Assembly: GCA_028289345.1 (NCBI GenBank) | Contig: JANQQL010000015.1 | Location: 248,001 to 312,000 of the forward strand | Length of the DNA: 64,000 bases | Reading direction: 5' to 3' | From: Planctomycetota bacterium | Lineage (GTDB): Bacteria; Planctomycetota; B15-G4; SIAN01 | In this document: positions 34,427-45,531 of the stretch, piece after piece | Layout: each line of letters starts with the position of its first letter | Numbering within the stretch: position 1 is the first letter of the stretch | Translations under genes and position numbers: made by a program | Notes under the pieces: model-generated | Databases searched by the model: none | What the model saw: the letters and a program-made list of their open reading frames with translations, nothing else | Told to the model about the DNA's origin: nothing

Positions 34427-35011
34427 CTACCAGGGGATTCCGGGAATCTCGGTGTGCATACGACCGAACAGCGCTACCAGCCCCAGAAGAGCCCAGATCG
34501 CCGCGCTGACCTCACTGTTCTTGACCACCAGTTTCGCGTCCCACTTGGCCTCGCTCTTGGCGAACGGGGTGATCCGAGGCACGAAGGCGGGGACGTTGCG
34601 GTCGTACTCGTCGAATTCCGGACCAAACCGACGTCGGAGCCGGTCCCCCTCGACCGCGAATTTGTAGGGCAGGTAGTAGAAGAAGAACACGCCCAGGGTG
34701 AAGGGCAGGGCAACCACCAGGACGTAGCGTCCGTGATTCGCCGGGTCCGAGGCGGCCAGCACACACCCCACCAGGATCAGGAAGGTCCCGAGATAGAGGG
34801 GATTCTTCACATGGGCGTAGGGCCCCGACTTGATGACCGCCTGGTTCTTGCGCAAGTGACCACAGGCCCAAATCCGCAACAGTTCTCCCAGGACGACCAC
34901 CACCGCACCCAGGCAGAAGAACAGCGGCACGGGGGACGCCAGGACCAAAATCCCGACGGCGAAGAGGTAGACGACGACTCGACGAATGGTGGGTTTTTTC
35001 GATGCGGGCAT
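34427..35011 (-). CDS. Isoprenylcysteine-carboxyl-methyltransferase-family membrane protein
   Basis: 194 residues from ATG 35011. Several hydrophobic helices alternate with short loops (RRVVVYLFAVGILVLASPVP, LVVALPFTLGVFFFYYLPY). The diagnostic SAM-binding region of the ICMT/PEMT family is present: SGPYAHVKNPLYLGTFLILV and later EGDRLRRRFGPEFDEYDRNV. Bacterial members methylate lipid or small-molecule acceptors in the membrane; the substrate is unknown. It is the first gene of a short minus operon with the LPS-kinase-like gene, and is divergent from the lipoprotein-kdsB-pyrG operon. Confidence 0.82.
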   Translation of the reverse strand: MPASKKPTIRRVVVYLFAVGILVLASPVPLFFCLGAVVVVLGELLRIWACGHLRKNQAVIKSGPYAHVKNPLYLGTFLILVGCVLAASDPANHGRYVLVVALPFTLGVFFFYYLPYKFAVEGDRLRRRFGPEFDEYDRNVPAFVPRITPFAKSEAKWDAKLVVKNSEVSAAIWALLGLVALFGRMHTEIPGIPW

Positions 35012-35064
35012 GGCAGGGGATCCTATCCCGTAGGCGGCGAAGATCTACTACCGAGCCGCCCATG

Positions 35065-35092
35065 TTGACAGCGACCGGCGCGCACGTAAGCT
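35065..35092 (+). promoter_or_regulatory. Candidate promoter of the lipoprotein-kdsB-pyrG operon
   Basis: Perfect TTGACA at 35065-35070, then a weak TAAGCT at 35087-35092 after 16 bases, 27 bases before the first start codon. The -35 is convincing, the -10 is not. Confidence 0.45.
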
Positions 35093-35119
35093 ACCTTCTT
35101 TTTCGGGCAAACCTGCATC

Positions 35120-35710
35120 ATGGTCTCCGTTCCCCTTTGTCGTCGCCGCCCCCGCCGTCGTCCTTCTTCGACCGGGGTTCTGCTGCTCCTCTCCAGTGCT
35201 GCACTCCCTTTGGGATGCCAGAGCACTCCCGTCGCCGCCGACACTCAGCCGGTGAACGAAATCCGGCTCGAGAACGCCCAAACTCGACCGCCCCGGGTGA
35301 TTGGGTTCCTGAGCCCCGCCCACCCGAAGGCCAAGCCTGGACTGGTGCCAGCCGGCTTCAAAGTGGCGTCCGTCGAGGAAATCGCCGAGGTGATGGCCGG
35401 ACTCGAGGAGGCCGGCTTCGCGAACCAGTCTCACGCGGTCATCGACCTCGAACCGGTAGAGACCACCGGGCTGCTGCGCCGACTGGTGGTGATCACGGAC
35501 TCGGAAACGCGCACCCTGGTCGTCCCTCGCAAGCCTTCTCAGGAACTGGCGGACCGATTCACCGAAATGGCCCGCCTGATCAGTACCAAGTTCAACCAAA
35601 TCACTTTCATGCGCTACGACCCGAGGCTGACCGACCCGGAGCTGTTCAAGAAGGAACAGAAACTCCTCGAGCAGCGGAATCGGCGACGGACCTCCGGAAA
35701 CCAGCCGTGA
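35120..35710 (+). CDS. Lipoprotein of unknown function, first gene of the kdsB-pyrG operon
   Basis: 196 residues. A basic N-terminus (CRRRPRRRPSS) and hydrophobic run end in the lipobox LPLGC, with Gln-Ser after the Cys. The mature part of about 160 residues has alternating helices and strands (SVEEIAEVMAGLEEAGF, RRLVVITDSETRTLVV) and a charged C-terminal helix, but no known domain was recognised. The stop overlaps the kdsB start as TGATG, so the two are translationally coupled. An envelope role linked to lipopolysaccharide synthesis is plausible from position only. Confidence 0.7.
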   Translation: MVSVPLCRRRPRRRPSSTGVLLLLSSAALPLGCQSTPVAADTQPVNEIRLENAQTRPPRVIGFLSPAHPKAKPGLVPAGFKVASVEEIAEVMAGLEEAGFANQSHAVIDLEPVETTGLLRRLVVITDSETRTLVVPRKPSQELADRFTEMARLISTKFNQITFMRYDPRLTDPELFKKEQKLLEQRNRRRTSGNQP

Positions 35711-36431
35711 TGCAAGCGCTGGTGGTCATTCCCGCTCGCTATGGCTCAACGCGGCTTCCCGGCAAACCGCTGCTCCGAGACACTGGCAAGTTCTTGGTCC
35801 AACACGTCTACGAACGCTGCGGCCTTGCCCAGCGAGTGGAACGGGTGCTGGTCGCCACGGATGATGAACGGATCCGCGATGCGGTGCGCTCGTTCGAAGG
35901 CGAGGTGGTCATGACCGATCCCTCCCACCCGTCGGGAAGCGATCGCGTCGCCGAGGTGGCCACCCAGTTCGACAGCGAGGTGGTGATCAACGTCCAGGGG
36001 GACGAACCAACCCTGGACGCACGCGACCTGGACGATCTGGTCGACGCATTGGAGCGCCATGGGGAAGCCGACGTCGCGACATTGGCGACTCCGATTCACG
36101 ACGCCGAGACCTTTCACAACCCTCACGTGGTGAAGGTCGTGGCCAACGAATCGGGGACCGCACTCTACTTCTCGCGCTCGCCGATCCCCCACGCCGCGCC
36201 GGGAGAGCTTCCGCCGAACGCACTCAAGCACCGCGGCGTCTACGCCTACCGTCGCCAGGCCCTGCTCGACATCACCCGCCGTCCGCCGGTGACTCTGGAG
36301 CAAACCGAGCGCCTGGAGCAACTGCGCGCCATGCATCACGGATACCAATTCCAGCTCGTCCGCACGGAACGGGACGGCGTCGAGGTCAACACGCCCGAAG
36401 ACTATCAGCGCTTCGTACAAGGAGAGACCGC

Positions 36432-36435
<4 letters not shown>
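35710..36435 (+). CDS. kdsB: 3-deoxy-manno-octulosonate cytidylyltransferase (CMP-Kdo synthetase)
   Basis: 241 residues from ATG 35710; the frame is open upstream but the overlap with the lipoprotein stop and the domain start fix this ATG. It couples Kdo to CMP using CTP, the activation step before Kdo is added to lipid A. Motifs: [18 protein letters not shown] (CTP-binding P-loop-like start), [28 protein letters not shown] (metal-binding Asp), and [10 protein letters not shown] with ERLEQLRAM near the end. It overlaps pyrG, whose product makes CTP, by four bases (GTGA). The gene is evidence for Kdo-containing lipopolysaccharide. Confidence 0.95.
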
Positions 36436-38054
<1,619 letters not shown>

Positions 38055-38175
38055 GGAACCAACCCCCGCGCCAAGGCAGTGGGCGACCGCAACAAGCTCC
38101 GAAGATGCTTCGGATTGGCAATCGGTAGGCCTGGCGGATCGGCCATCCAGTGCGCCAAGGCTCACGACTCGGGTC

Positions 38176-39627
38176 CTACCGAGACACCCTCACCCTCCCC
38201 GAGGCCCGCGGCGCCGTCGCGAAGAACGACGGCACTCCCATCAAGCGCGCCGCGGCATCTCGACCGGAGAGGTAGGCGCCGTGCACGGTTGCCGGGTAGA
38301 GCGAGCTCGTGTGTTCGCCGGCGAAGTAGAGCTTTTCGTCTACGGGTTCGAGGAAGGCGTCGAAGTCGGCCGGTGAGGAGCCGACGTCGGGCGTGCTGTA
38401 GGACCCTTGGCTGAACTGGCTGGTGTTCCAGTTGCTGGTGACGGTGCCGATGGGATCGGGGATACCGGCGCCGTACATGATCTTCAGGTCCTGCATGACT
38501 CGGTCCGTGGCATCGTTGAGCGACATGGCCTCGAGCGATGCTCCGTAGTCGTGGTTGACCCAGGTATTCAGGATCGGCACGCCGGAGTACTGGGCGATGT
38601 TGAGCCAGAAGGTGTGGTCCGTCGGCTGGGGCGACATGTAGTGCAGGAAGTGACGGTTCTGGTTCCAGAAGGCGTTCGGGAACTCGAACGCGATCTTGAA
38701 GGCGGACCCAAACCCCATCTGTTGAATGGCATTTTGCAACGGCATCGGTAACCCGGGACGGAAGGACACCAGATCCGCTTTCAGGACTCCCAGGGGCACA
38801 GTCACCAGACAAGCGTCGGCAACGAAGGTTCCGCGGTTGGTGTGGACGCGGACCTGGTCCCGCTGGAAGTCGATCTCTTCGACGCAGTGATCCAGGCGAA
38901 CGTCCAAGCCTTGAGCCACTCCCTCCGGAATCTGCGAGTACCCATCGACAAGAATGCGATCGACTCCGGGAAAGCCCGAGCCCATGTCGAAGTGGAACGT
39001 CGACAGGTCCGACGTCGACGTGGTCCAGTCCGTCTCGTACTCCCAGTAGATCCACCATTCCAAAATGCGCTGATCCAGGGCAGAGAGTCCCGCACCGGCA
39101 TTCGTATCGAGGAACGACTGGGCCATCGACTGATCGACGCCGAGCCCATTTCGATACGACAGAACGCTGTTTCGGGCAGAGAGGAACAAGGGCCAGGTCT
39201 GATTGACCTTGGTGGACGAAATCGGCGTTCCATCGGTGTCGAACAGATCGAGAGAGTCGTAGTTGGTGTTGGTGGTGGTCGCTCCGAATTGAGAGGCGAG
39301 CGCGGTGATGGGATTGTTCGCCGACCCATCGATCCAATTCGCGCCGAGGTCCACGGCGGCGCCGAGGCTCGTGTCCGTGTGCATGCGTCCACCCACACGA
39401 TTGCGGCCCTCGAGCACGATGACTTGATGGGGACCGTCGAGCCCGAAGTCCGAGACCAATCGCTGCGCGGCGGCGAGACCAGAGATCCCCGCGCCAATCA
39501 CCAACACGTTCTTGCGCTGGGCTTCCTTTCGGGGAGGGGACTTCTCCTGGCGAGCCATCAAGGCCGGAGTCGCGACGGAACCGGCGGACACTGCCGCCGC
39601 CCATTGGAGGAATTCTCGACGTCGCAT
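38176..39627 (-). CDS. Tat-exported flavin amine oxidase
   Basis: 483 residues. The N-terminus MRRREFLQWAAAVSAG is a twin-arginine signal, so the folded flavoprotein is probably exported. The FAD-binding dinucleotide motif is VLVIGAGISGLAAAQRL, followed by VIVLEGRNRVGGRMHTDTS, both typical of the monoamine/polyamine oxidase family. The C-terminal FAD contact is KLYFAGEHTSSLYPATVHGAYLSGR. It oxidises a primary or secondary amine with oxygen; a plant- or fungal-type polyamine oxidase is the closest general model, but the substrate is unknown. Convergent with pyrG. Confidence 0.88.
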   Translation of the reverse strand: MRRREFLQWAAAVSAGSVATPALMARQEKSPPRKEAQRKNVLVIGAGISGLAAAQRLVSDFGLDGPHQVIVLEGRNRVGGRMHTDTSLGAAVDLGANWIDGSANNPITALASQFGATTTNTNYDSLDLFDTDGTPISSTKVNQTWPLFLSARNSVLSYRNGLGVDQSMAQSFLDTNAGAGLSALDQRILEWWIYWEYETDWTTSTSDLSTFHFDMGSGFPGVDRILVDGYSQIPEGVAQGLDVRLDHCVEEIDFQRDQVRVHTNRGTFVADACLVTVPLGVLKADLVSFRPGLPMPLQNAIQQMGFGSAFKIAFEFPNAFWNQNRHFLHYMSPQPTDHTFWLNIAQYSGVPILNTWVNHDYGASLEAMSLNDATDRVMQDLKIMYGAGIPDPIGTVTSNWNTSQFSQGSYSTPDVGSSPADFDAFLEPVDEKLYFAGEHTSSLYPATVHGAYLSGRDAAARLMGVPSFFATAPRASGRVRVSR

Positions 39628-40262
39628 CGTTCACCCTTTCTTCAAGGCGGCCGGGTACCGGGAATTTCACCGGCCGCTCCCGTCGAAACGGTAGCACGGA
39701 ACCGCCTCTCGCACGAGGGTCGACGGCAGGGTCTCCGCGGAGGATTCCGCGCGCATTGAGGGGGCCCCGGGGGAGAGTCCTGAGGAGGCGACGTGACCGG
39801 TGTTCGAATCCAGTGGTTTGGGAAGACGCTGACAAACGTGGCCAAGCGGGACAGATCGTTGATGAGCAAGAGTGACCCACACGACGATCGCTCGTGTGCT
39901 TGTTTCAAGACGCCACTTGCGGGACACACCGATTCGTCGAAATGAACGAGCTTTGAAAGTCATCCTCGAGACGACGTCTGTTGTCGTGAAAGCCATGATT
40001 GACGGGAATGAACTCGAGAAGCCCGCGCATTCACTGTCTCTTGCTCCCGAGTGATTGTGAAAGCCGTCGAAAGCCGCATGCTCCCCCGGCCCTCACCCAG
40101 GGCTCGATGTTCGGGAGTCTGTTCGGGTGGAAAACTCCAAGAGCAGGGAAAAAGACGGGCGTAGAACTCACGAGAGGCTCCACAGGAAGGGCCCATTGTG
40201 AGAAGCTTTCGCTACAGGAACACTCCGAGTCTTCCTCTCCACCGATCTCTAGGAGCCCTCTG
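39628..40262. other. Intergenic stretch, no gene seen
   Basis: About 635 bases between divergent genes (amine oxidase, minus, and beta-helix-like protein, plus), presumably holding both promoters. A TTCGAATCC string near 39805 recalls a tRNA T-loop, but no matching acceptor or D-arm exists. A small palindromic AGACGACGTCT lies near 39970. Nothing else was recognised. Confidence 0.45.
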
Positions 40263-41441
40263 ATGCGTATCCTTTCGTCGGTATTGGCGCTCGTCTATGT
40301 CGCAGTTGGAGTGCAAACCACTGCCTACGGACAACCGACCAACTGGGTCGTTGACCGAAGCGGTGGTCCGGACGTGGACTTCACGGATTTGCAAAACGCC
40401 GTGAACAATGCAGATCCCGGGGACATGATTCTGGTGCGCGGGCCCGTGCGAGTCGACGACTTCGTGCTAGAGATCGACAAAGGCGTCGGGATCTTTGCCG
40501 AGGATCCGAACGACCCCGCCGTCTTCTTCTTAGGAGACGTGGTCATCCGGAACATCCCGGCGGACGAACGATTGATCTTGCGGGGAATGCACCTGCTGGA
40601 AGGCAGTATGACGATCCTCCACAACGACGGAGTGGTGTGGATCGAGGACCTCGAAGTAGACGTCGGCGACTTGGAAGTTCGAGATTCGAAGAAGGTCATC
40701 ATGGTTCGTGTGAAGGCGGCGGGCCGACGCGGCGAGAACGCGACCAGTGGATTGCTGATGGAAGGCTCATCCACCTCGATCGCGGCCTATCAATGCACCT
40801 TCGAAGGAGGCACTGGCTACTCGGGCTGCTGCCACCCGCCCGCGCCGCCTCTGCCGAACGGCGATTCTGGTCATGGCACGGTGCTCCGTTCCGGATACCT
40901 GTTCGCTTCGGGTAGCACTTTCGTCGGAGGAGATGGTGGGCTGCAAGGCGGTGATGGGTTGCGACTCACGTACGACGACGACACCAAGGTGCAGATTCAA
41001 GATTCCCGCTTCCTTCGCGGCGACGCCCCGTCGGATGGCCCCGCGGGTGTCTCCATCAACGATCCCGTCGGGCTCTTAGAGTCTCTGCGTGGGGTCGCGC
41101 GCGACTCTTCGACCGACGGCCCGACTCCTTTCGGCGGCCAGCTGCAATTGCAAGCCCACGGGATCGCGGGCGATGTCGTCTTCCTGACCCGCAATGACCA
41201 CCCCGACTTCTTGCCGATTCAAAGACTCAGTGGAGTCCTCACGATCGATCCAACGTTGCTGCGCTTCAGCCGGCTCGCGGTGATCGGCGCGAGTGGTTCC
41301 ACCAATGTGCCAATCAACATCAACGGCTTCGGCGCGACCGAGGTCGTCCCCTTCGTGCTTCAGCCATTCCACATTGCTTCCAACGGCAATCGCTTGCTGG
41401 GAGCACCCTCGGCAGCTTGGCTCTACGACCCGGGCAACTGA
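40263..41441 (+). CDS. Secreted protein, probable right-handed beta-helix
   Basis: ATG 40263 follows AGGAG by 8 nt; 392 residues. A signal peptide covers residues 1-24 (LALVYVAVGVQTTAYG). The body opens DRSGGPDVDFTDLQNAVNNA, the usual lead-in of right-handed parallel beta-helix proteins (pectate-lyase-like), and continues with short repeated strands (GVVWIEDLEVDVGDLEV; QDSRFLRGDAPSDG). No catalytic residues of a lyase can be assigned. The final 60 residues (INGFGATEVVPFVLQPFHIA and beyond) resemble the tail of the secreted protein at 52569-53918. It probably binds or displays carbohydrate at the cell surface. Confidence 0.75.
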   Translation: MRILSSVLALVYVAVGVQTTAYGQPTNWVVDRSGGPDVDFTDLQNAVNNADPGDMILVRGPVRVDDFVLEIDKGVGIFAEDPNDPAVFFLGDVVIRNIPADERLILRGMHLLEGSMTILHNDGVVWIEDLEVDVGDLEVRDSKKVIMVRVKAAGRRGENATSGLLMEGSSTSIAAYQCTFEGGTGYSGCCHPPAPPLPNGDSGHGTVLRSGYLFASGSTFVGGDGGLQGGDGLRLTYDDDTKVQIQDSRFLRGDAPSDGPAGVSINDPVGLLESLRGVARDSSTDGPTPFGGQLQLQAHGIAGDVVFLTRNDHPDFLPIQRLSGVLTIDPTLLRFSRLAVIGASGSTNVPININGFGATEVVPFVLQPFHIASNGNRLLGAPSAAWLYDPGN

Positions 41442-41547
41442 TGCCCGAGGAATTCCTCTCGACACAGACACACCGGTCGCTCGTCTTGCCGCAGTCATCG
41501 GCCGAGACGAGCGGCCGGGCGTGCTGGTACGGGGTTCGACCGGCCTG

Positions 41548-44469
41548 CTAGTTCCCCGAGTCCCCCTCTCGCACGGCGTCCATCACCGGTCTTGCCGGGC
41601 GAGATCCTAGCCCTCTCCCCCGTTCGTCGGGCGGAAGTTGGTATCGATGAGCGGAGCGGGCCGCATGGGCGCCATCGAGAAACCCGCCGCCTCGAATCAT
41701 CTTGTCGGAGTCGGCGACAGTCGCTCCCGGAATCAGTCGCTCGCCGGACCCGGGCGCCCATTCGTACGGCTCATCGTAATACGCAAACCAATCCAAGCAC
41801 CATTCCGCCGCGTTGCCGATCATGTCGTGGAATCCAAACCCATTCGGCTCGTAGCTGCCGACCGGAGCATGGATGGCGTGTCCATCGTCAAACGGTTCAT
41901 AGACCCGGTTGTGTCCGTGATGCCGATCGAAACGAACGTCGGCCAGATTCCCGGCACGCTGGTGACCGATGGCCTCGGCTCGCTCACCACACCACCATGG
42001 AGTCGTAGTTCCGGCCCGAGCCGCGTGCTCCCACTGAGCTTCTGACGGCAAGGTGAGTTCGAATCGCTGCAGCACCGCGAGGGTGTTCTGCCAAGTGGCG
42101 TTGGTACAGGGGTGCAAGCCCGTCACCAGGACCCCGTTTGCCATCGCTCCGGCAGCGTAGTCGCTGGGATTCTCTCCGCAGAGATGGATGCTCTGCTGCT
42201 GGGTCCCTTCAAACTTGGACAGAAAGAACGGCGCGAGGGTGACCTCCTGCGGTGGCCCTTCATGAGCTTGGACAAAGGGATCGTAGTTTGGATCGGCGGG
42301 GTTCTCTGCTTGGGCCCCGATCCAGGTCGAGCCCCCGGGAACGAGGACGAGCACGATCCCGCTGTTTTCTTCCAAGCGAATGCCCCCCGTGTCCAGATCC
42401 CGGGGCGGTCGCTCGCCACTTTCGACATGCCAGAACTCCCACAGTCCGGAGCGAGGGTCCGGCCCCAAAGGGACCAATCCGATCTGCTCTTCCAGCACGA
42501 GGCCGTGGTAGCGAGGGCTTTCTTCGATGGCCCGAATGGCTTGCTCCCACGCGAGTGCGTGTTGACCGATCGTTTCTTCTTCAATGGTTTCCGCGACGTG
42601 GAGTCGCTGTCGCATTTGCAGCAGCAGTCCATTTCCGGATCCATCCAGCTGGTGCAGTTCCTCCGTCAAGCGATGAAGGTTGTCGTGCCACCACTGCTCC
42701 TCAGGAGATGCGAACTTCCAACCTTCCGCGAGCCCAAGCTCGGAATGGGGTGGCCCCCCCACGGCTCGTTCCCGAAGGCCAGCCAACGAAGATTCATGTC
42801 GATCGCGTCGCGCGACTAGTTCTTCGGCACGATCGATCCAATCCGCCATGGCCTCGGCCAAGTGAGGACGCGCCGGCCAAAGCTGATCCGCTTCCAGTCG
42901 AAGCTGTTCGAACACCGTGAGATCGGACAGCTGGGTCACCTCTTCGAACTGCCGCTGCACGACTTTCTCTTTCGCCAAGAGATCGGCGTTGGTCGCGAGC
43001 AAATCCGACTGCGCATCCTGCAGTCGTCGATTGAGAAACGACACGATGAGGACGGTGCCAGCGAGAACCACGAGAGACGCCAGTAACACGGATGCCATGG
43101 CTCGATTGCGAGAAACCCATTTCTTGAGTTCGACCCAGGCCCCGGTCCGGTACGCCTGAACGACCCGTTGATCGAGGAAGGCACGAAGGTCTTCGGCCAT
43201 GCTTTGCAGGTCGGCGTAGCGCGCCTGGGGATCGCGCGCCATCGCCTTCTCGCAAATGGCAACGAGCTCCGGGGCAAGACCGGGTTGCCGATCTTCCAAA
43301 CGCTTGGGAGGACCAGCGCGCACCGCCGCGAGCACTCGACCATGATCTCCGGCCGGACCACTGGCGTACGGAGGTTGTCCCGCCAGCGTCTCGTAGAGCA
43401 TGGCTCCCACCGAATAGACGTCGCTCGGTGTCCCGACTCCGGAAGACTGCCCGGCCGCCTGCTCGGGCGCCATGTAGACCGGCGTTCCCAGCACCGCTCC
43501 CTCCCGGGTCAGGAAGGGAGACGGCGGACCGTCCTCGCGGTGGGAATCCCGGATGGCCTGCTCTCTCTCGGTCGTGATTGCTTCCGAGTCAATCCTCTCC
43601 TCCGAGACGGGCGAGGGATCCACGCCCTTGGCACCGGAGTCAGCAGCCTCGTCTTCGTTCGTTCCCCGAGATCGACGCTCGACCAAACGCGCCAACCCCC
43701 AGTCCATGACGTAGGTCTCTCCGAACTTCCCGATCATGATGTTGGAAGGTTTCAGATCGCGATGCACGACGCCGCGGGCATGGGCGTAAGCCACGGCTTC
43801 GCAGATCGACACGAGAACCCCCAAGACCCGGGTTCGATTCCATCCGTCTCGCCCGCGGCGCGCCCAGTCGAGCACTTCGTGAAGGGTCGCTCCTTCGACT
43901 TGCGGCATGGTGAAGAACAGTTGTCCGGCGTCGTCCACTCCCACGTCGTGAATGGAGACGATGCCGGGATGATTCAGCTGCGCCGCGAGTTGCGCCTCCC
44001 CAAGGAATCGACCGAGCGCTTGGCGACGGGCGACCGAGGATCGGCGGGAACGGGTTCGCTCCGGGGACACGACCTTCATGGCCAAATGACGCCGCAGGTC
44101 TCGGTCGAACACCCGGTGAACCACCCCCATGCCCCCACGACCAAGCTCTTCCAACACTTGGTAGCGGGAGGAATCCGGACGCCGGTGTTCCATTCGCTCC
44201 ATCAGCTCGTCCACGGGCCCCGGTCCGCCCAGCATGGCCTGGTCGCTCACGGAACCGCCCGCCAGGCTTTGACTGGCGTCCGGAAGATCCCCAAAGACAC
44301 TGGCCACGTGGTCGCAGGCTTCTCGCAGTTCAAGAAGCTGGTTCGCAGCCTCGGGATGGGCTCGACAGAGTTCGTCGAAGGTGATCGGCTCGCCCTGCTC
44401 CTGGCGAGCCAAGAACTCGGCATAGATCTCCAGGGGCTCCTGGGACGAGGAACTGCCCGGACGGGTCAC
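41548..44469 (-). CDS. Membrane Ser/Thr protein kinase fused to an FGE-sulfatase-type domain
   Basis: Start GTG 44469 overlaps the stop of the sigma gene (GTGA), giving 973 residues; longer frames are antisense noise. Residues about 98-430 are a Hanks-type kinase: LGRGGMGVVHRVFDRDLRRH with AMKVV (ATP Lys), HRDLKPSNIMIG (catalytic Asp), MDWGLARL (DWG for DFG), and GTPVYMAPEQAAG. A membrane helix lies at about 457-478 (SVLLASLVVLAGTVLIVSFL), then a coiled-coil-like stretch. Residues about 700-970 are a formylglycine-generating-enzyme-type domain (MVLVPGGS-like LVLVPGGSTWIGAQ, LPSEAQWEHAARAG, GNAAEWCLDWF, MIRGGGFLDG), probably a sensor rather than an enzyme. Typical of planctomycetes, paired with their sigma factor. 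Confidence 0.92.
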   Translation of the reverse strand: MTRPGSSSSQEPLEIYAEFLARQEQGEPITFDELCRAHPEAANQLLELREACDHVASVFGDLPDASQSLAGGSVSDQAMLGGPGPVDELMERMEHRRPDSSRYQVLEELGRGGMGVVHRVFDRDLRRHLAMKVVSPERTRSRRSSVARRQALGRFLGEAQLAAQLNHPGIVSIHDVGVDDAGQLFFTMPQVEGATLHEVLDWARRGRDGWNRTRVLGVLVSICEAVAYAHARGVVHRDLKPSNIMIGKFGETYVMDWGLARLVERRSRGTNEDEAADSGAKGVDPSPVSEERIDSEAITTEREQAIRDSHREDGPPSPFLTREGAVLGTPVYMAPEQAAGQSSGVGTPSDVYSVGAMLYETLAGQPPYASGPAGDHGRVLAAVRAGPPKRLEDRQPGLAPELVAICEKAMARDPQARYADLQSMAEDLRAFLDQRVVQAYRTGAWVELKKWVSRNRAMASVLLASLVVLAGTVLIVSFLNRRLQDAQSDLLATNADLLAKEKVVQRQFEEVTQLSDLTVFEQLRLEADQLWPARPHLAEAMADWIDRAEELVARRDRHESSLAGLRERAVGGPPHSELGLAEGWKFASPEEQWWHDNLHRLTEELHQLDGSGNGLLLQMRQRLHVAETIEEETIGQHALAWEQAIRAIEESPRYHGLVLEEQIGLVPLGPDPRSGLWEFWHVESGERPPRDLDTGGIRLEENSGIVLVLVPGGSTWIGAQAENPADPNYDPFVQAHEGPPQEVTLAPFFLSKFEGTQQQSIHLCGENPSDYAAGAMANGVLVTGLHPCTNATWQNTLAVLQRFELTLPSEAQWEHAARAGTTTPWWCGERAEAIGHQRAGNLADVRFDRHHGHNRVYEPFDDGHAIHAPVGSYEPNGFGFHDMIGNAAEWCLDWFAYYDEPYEWAPGSGERLIPGATVADSDKMIRGGGFLDGAHAARSAHRYQLPPDERGRGLGSRPARPVMDAVREGDSGN

Positions 44470-45086
44470 GAGCGAGTCATCCCGAGTTTCTGAAGTGTGT
44501 CGCTCAATCGCTTGGCGGCGCGCACGTATCGAGCACTGGCGGTTGCTTCGGTAATCCTCAGGAGCGCTGCCACTTCGCCGTTGCTGAGGTGCTCGAAATG
44601 CCGCAAGGCGATCACTTCGCGATCTGTCTCGCTCATTCCCTCCAGCGCGTCGTGGATCTGCTGCACCGCTTCTTCCCGGGCCACGTGTTGTGACGGCGAC
44701 ACCCCTTCGTCGACGGCAAGGCTCGCCATGGACATCGAGGTCGCATCGGGGCCCTGGACGCGGCTCACTCTCTGCTCTCGCTTGGCGTCGCGACGACCGG
44801 CATCCAAATGATGACGATGCACTTGCAGGAGCTTCTGGGCCGTGAGGTAGCGCACCCACAAGAAAAACGGGAGCTTGGCATCTTCGAGATAGTACGACAG
44901 CCGCTGAGTCACCTCGACGAACGCCTCTTGGAGAATATCCGAAGCGTCGACCCGCGGCGCCACTCGCGGATCCATGCGCAAACGAAGCATCCGCCGCAAC
45001 CGATCGCGATAGGACTCCAGAATGGCGCCCACACGATCGGGGTTGGCCTTCAGCTCCTGCAGAAGCTCGTCTTCGTTCGCATCCAT
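44466..45086 (-). CDS. Planctomycete-type ECF sigma factor
   Basis: 206 residues from ATG 45086 (the frame extends to 45176; the Arg-rich extension there is unlikely). Region 2 is visible as VDASDILQEAFVEVTQRL, with LPFFLWVRYLTAQKLLQVHR after it, and region 4 as MSETDREVIALRHFEHLSNG with TEATASARYVRAAKRL. The pattern matches the Planctomycetaceae-specific sigma subfamily (TIGR02984 type). Its stop overlaps the kinase start by four bases, so the kinase is co-translated and is likely to control the sigma factor, replacing an anti-sigma factor. Target promoters are not evident in the window. Confidence 0.9.
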   Translation of the reverse strand: MDANEDELLQELKANPDRVGAILESYRDRLRRMLRLRMDPRVAPRVDASDILQEAFVEVTQRLSYYLEDAKLPFFLWVRYLTAQKLLQVHRHHLDAGRRDAKREQRVSRVQGPDATSMSMASLAVDEGVSPSQHVAREEAVQQIHDALEGMSETDREVIALRHFEHLSNGEVAALLRITEATASARYVRAAKRLSDTLQKLGMTRS

Positions 45087-45531
45087 GAAGTCCCGGTTCG
45101 CCACCGCAGCCACTCGGCGGCGGCGCCGTCTCTTGCTCCAAGTCGTGGATCGAATGGGAAGGGCAAGGGCCACCATGGAACTTTTCTCCGGCCCGGAAAC
45201 TGCACGCCCGATGGTTCTTTCAACGCCAGATTTGAGCAGAGCGCGGGGAAACCCTCCCGATCATTTCCCGAAAACTGGTCATTGGGTGCGGGCATGCCAC
45301 TTTCACTGCCTTTCCCCCAGCAAGCCCGGAAGGATACTCTCGTCCCCGACGACTTCGCTCCTAGGGAACTGGAGTTGGCTATGGCACTCGCCGTTTTCGA
45401 AGAAGGTCGACACTCCCTCCACGAGTGCACGAATTGGAACGAGCGGCATTCCCAGCAAGCTTCCGTGGCCCAAGATCCGTCGTCATTGTCTTTCGGGGAA
45501 GAAGAAGACAGAGCAGTCAGGAGGATGATCG
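45087..45531. other. Intergenic stretch between divergent sigma and NHL-like genes
   Basis: About 445 bases (355 if the longer sigma start is used) holding both promoters. The AGGAGG that serves the gene at 45532 lies at its right end. No gene, repeat or clear promoter was recognised. Confidence 0.45.

Noticed and set aside
38098..38114. TCCGAAG/CTTCGGA hairpin between pyrG and the amine oxidase
   Set aside because: Perfect 7-bp stem but only a 3-nt loop and no T-tract on either strand; not called a terminator.
39795..39830. tRNA-like TTCGAATCC string
   Set aside because: No acceptor stem, D-arm or anticodon arm can be drawn around it.
44470..45141. N-terminal extension of the kinase frame
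   Set aside because: Runs antisense-like through the sigma gene in another frame; the GTGA overlap gives a proper start.
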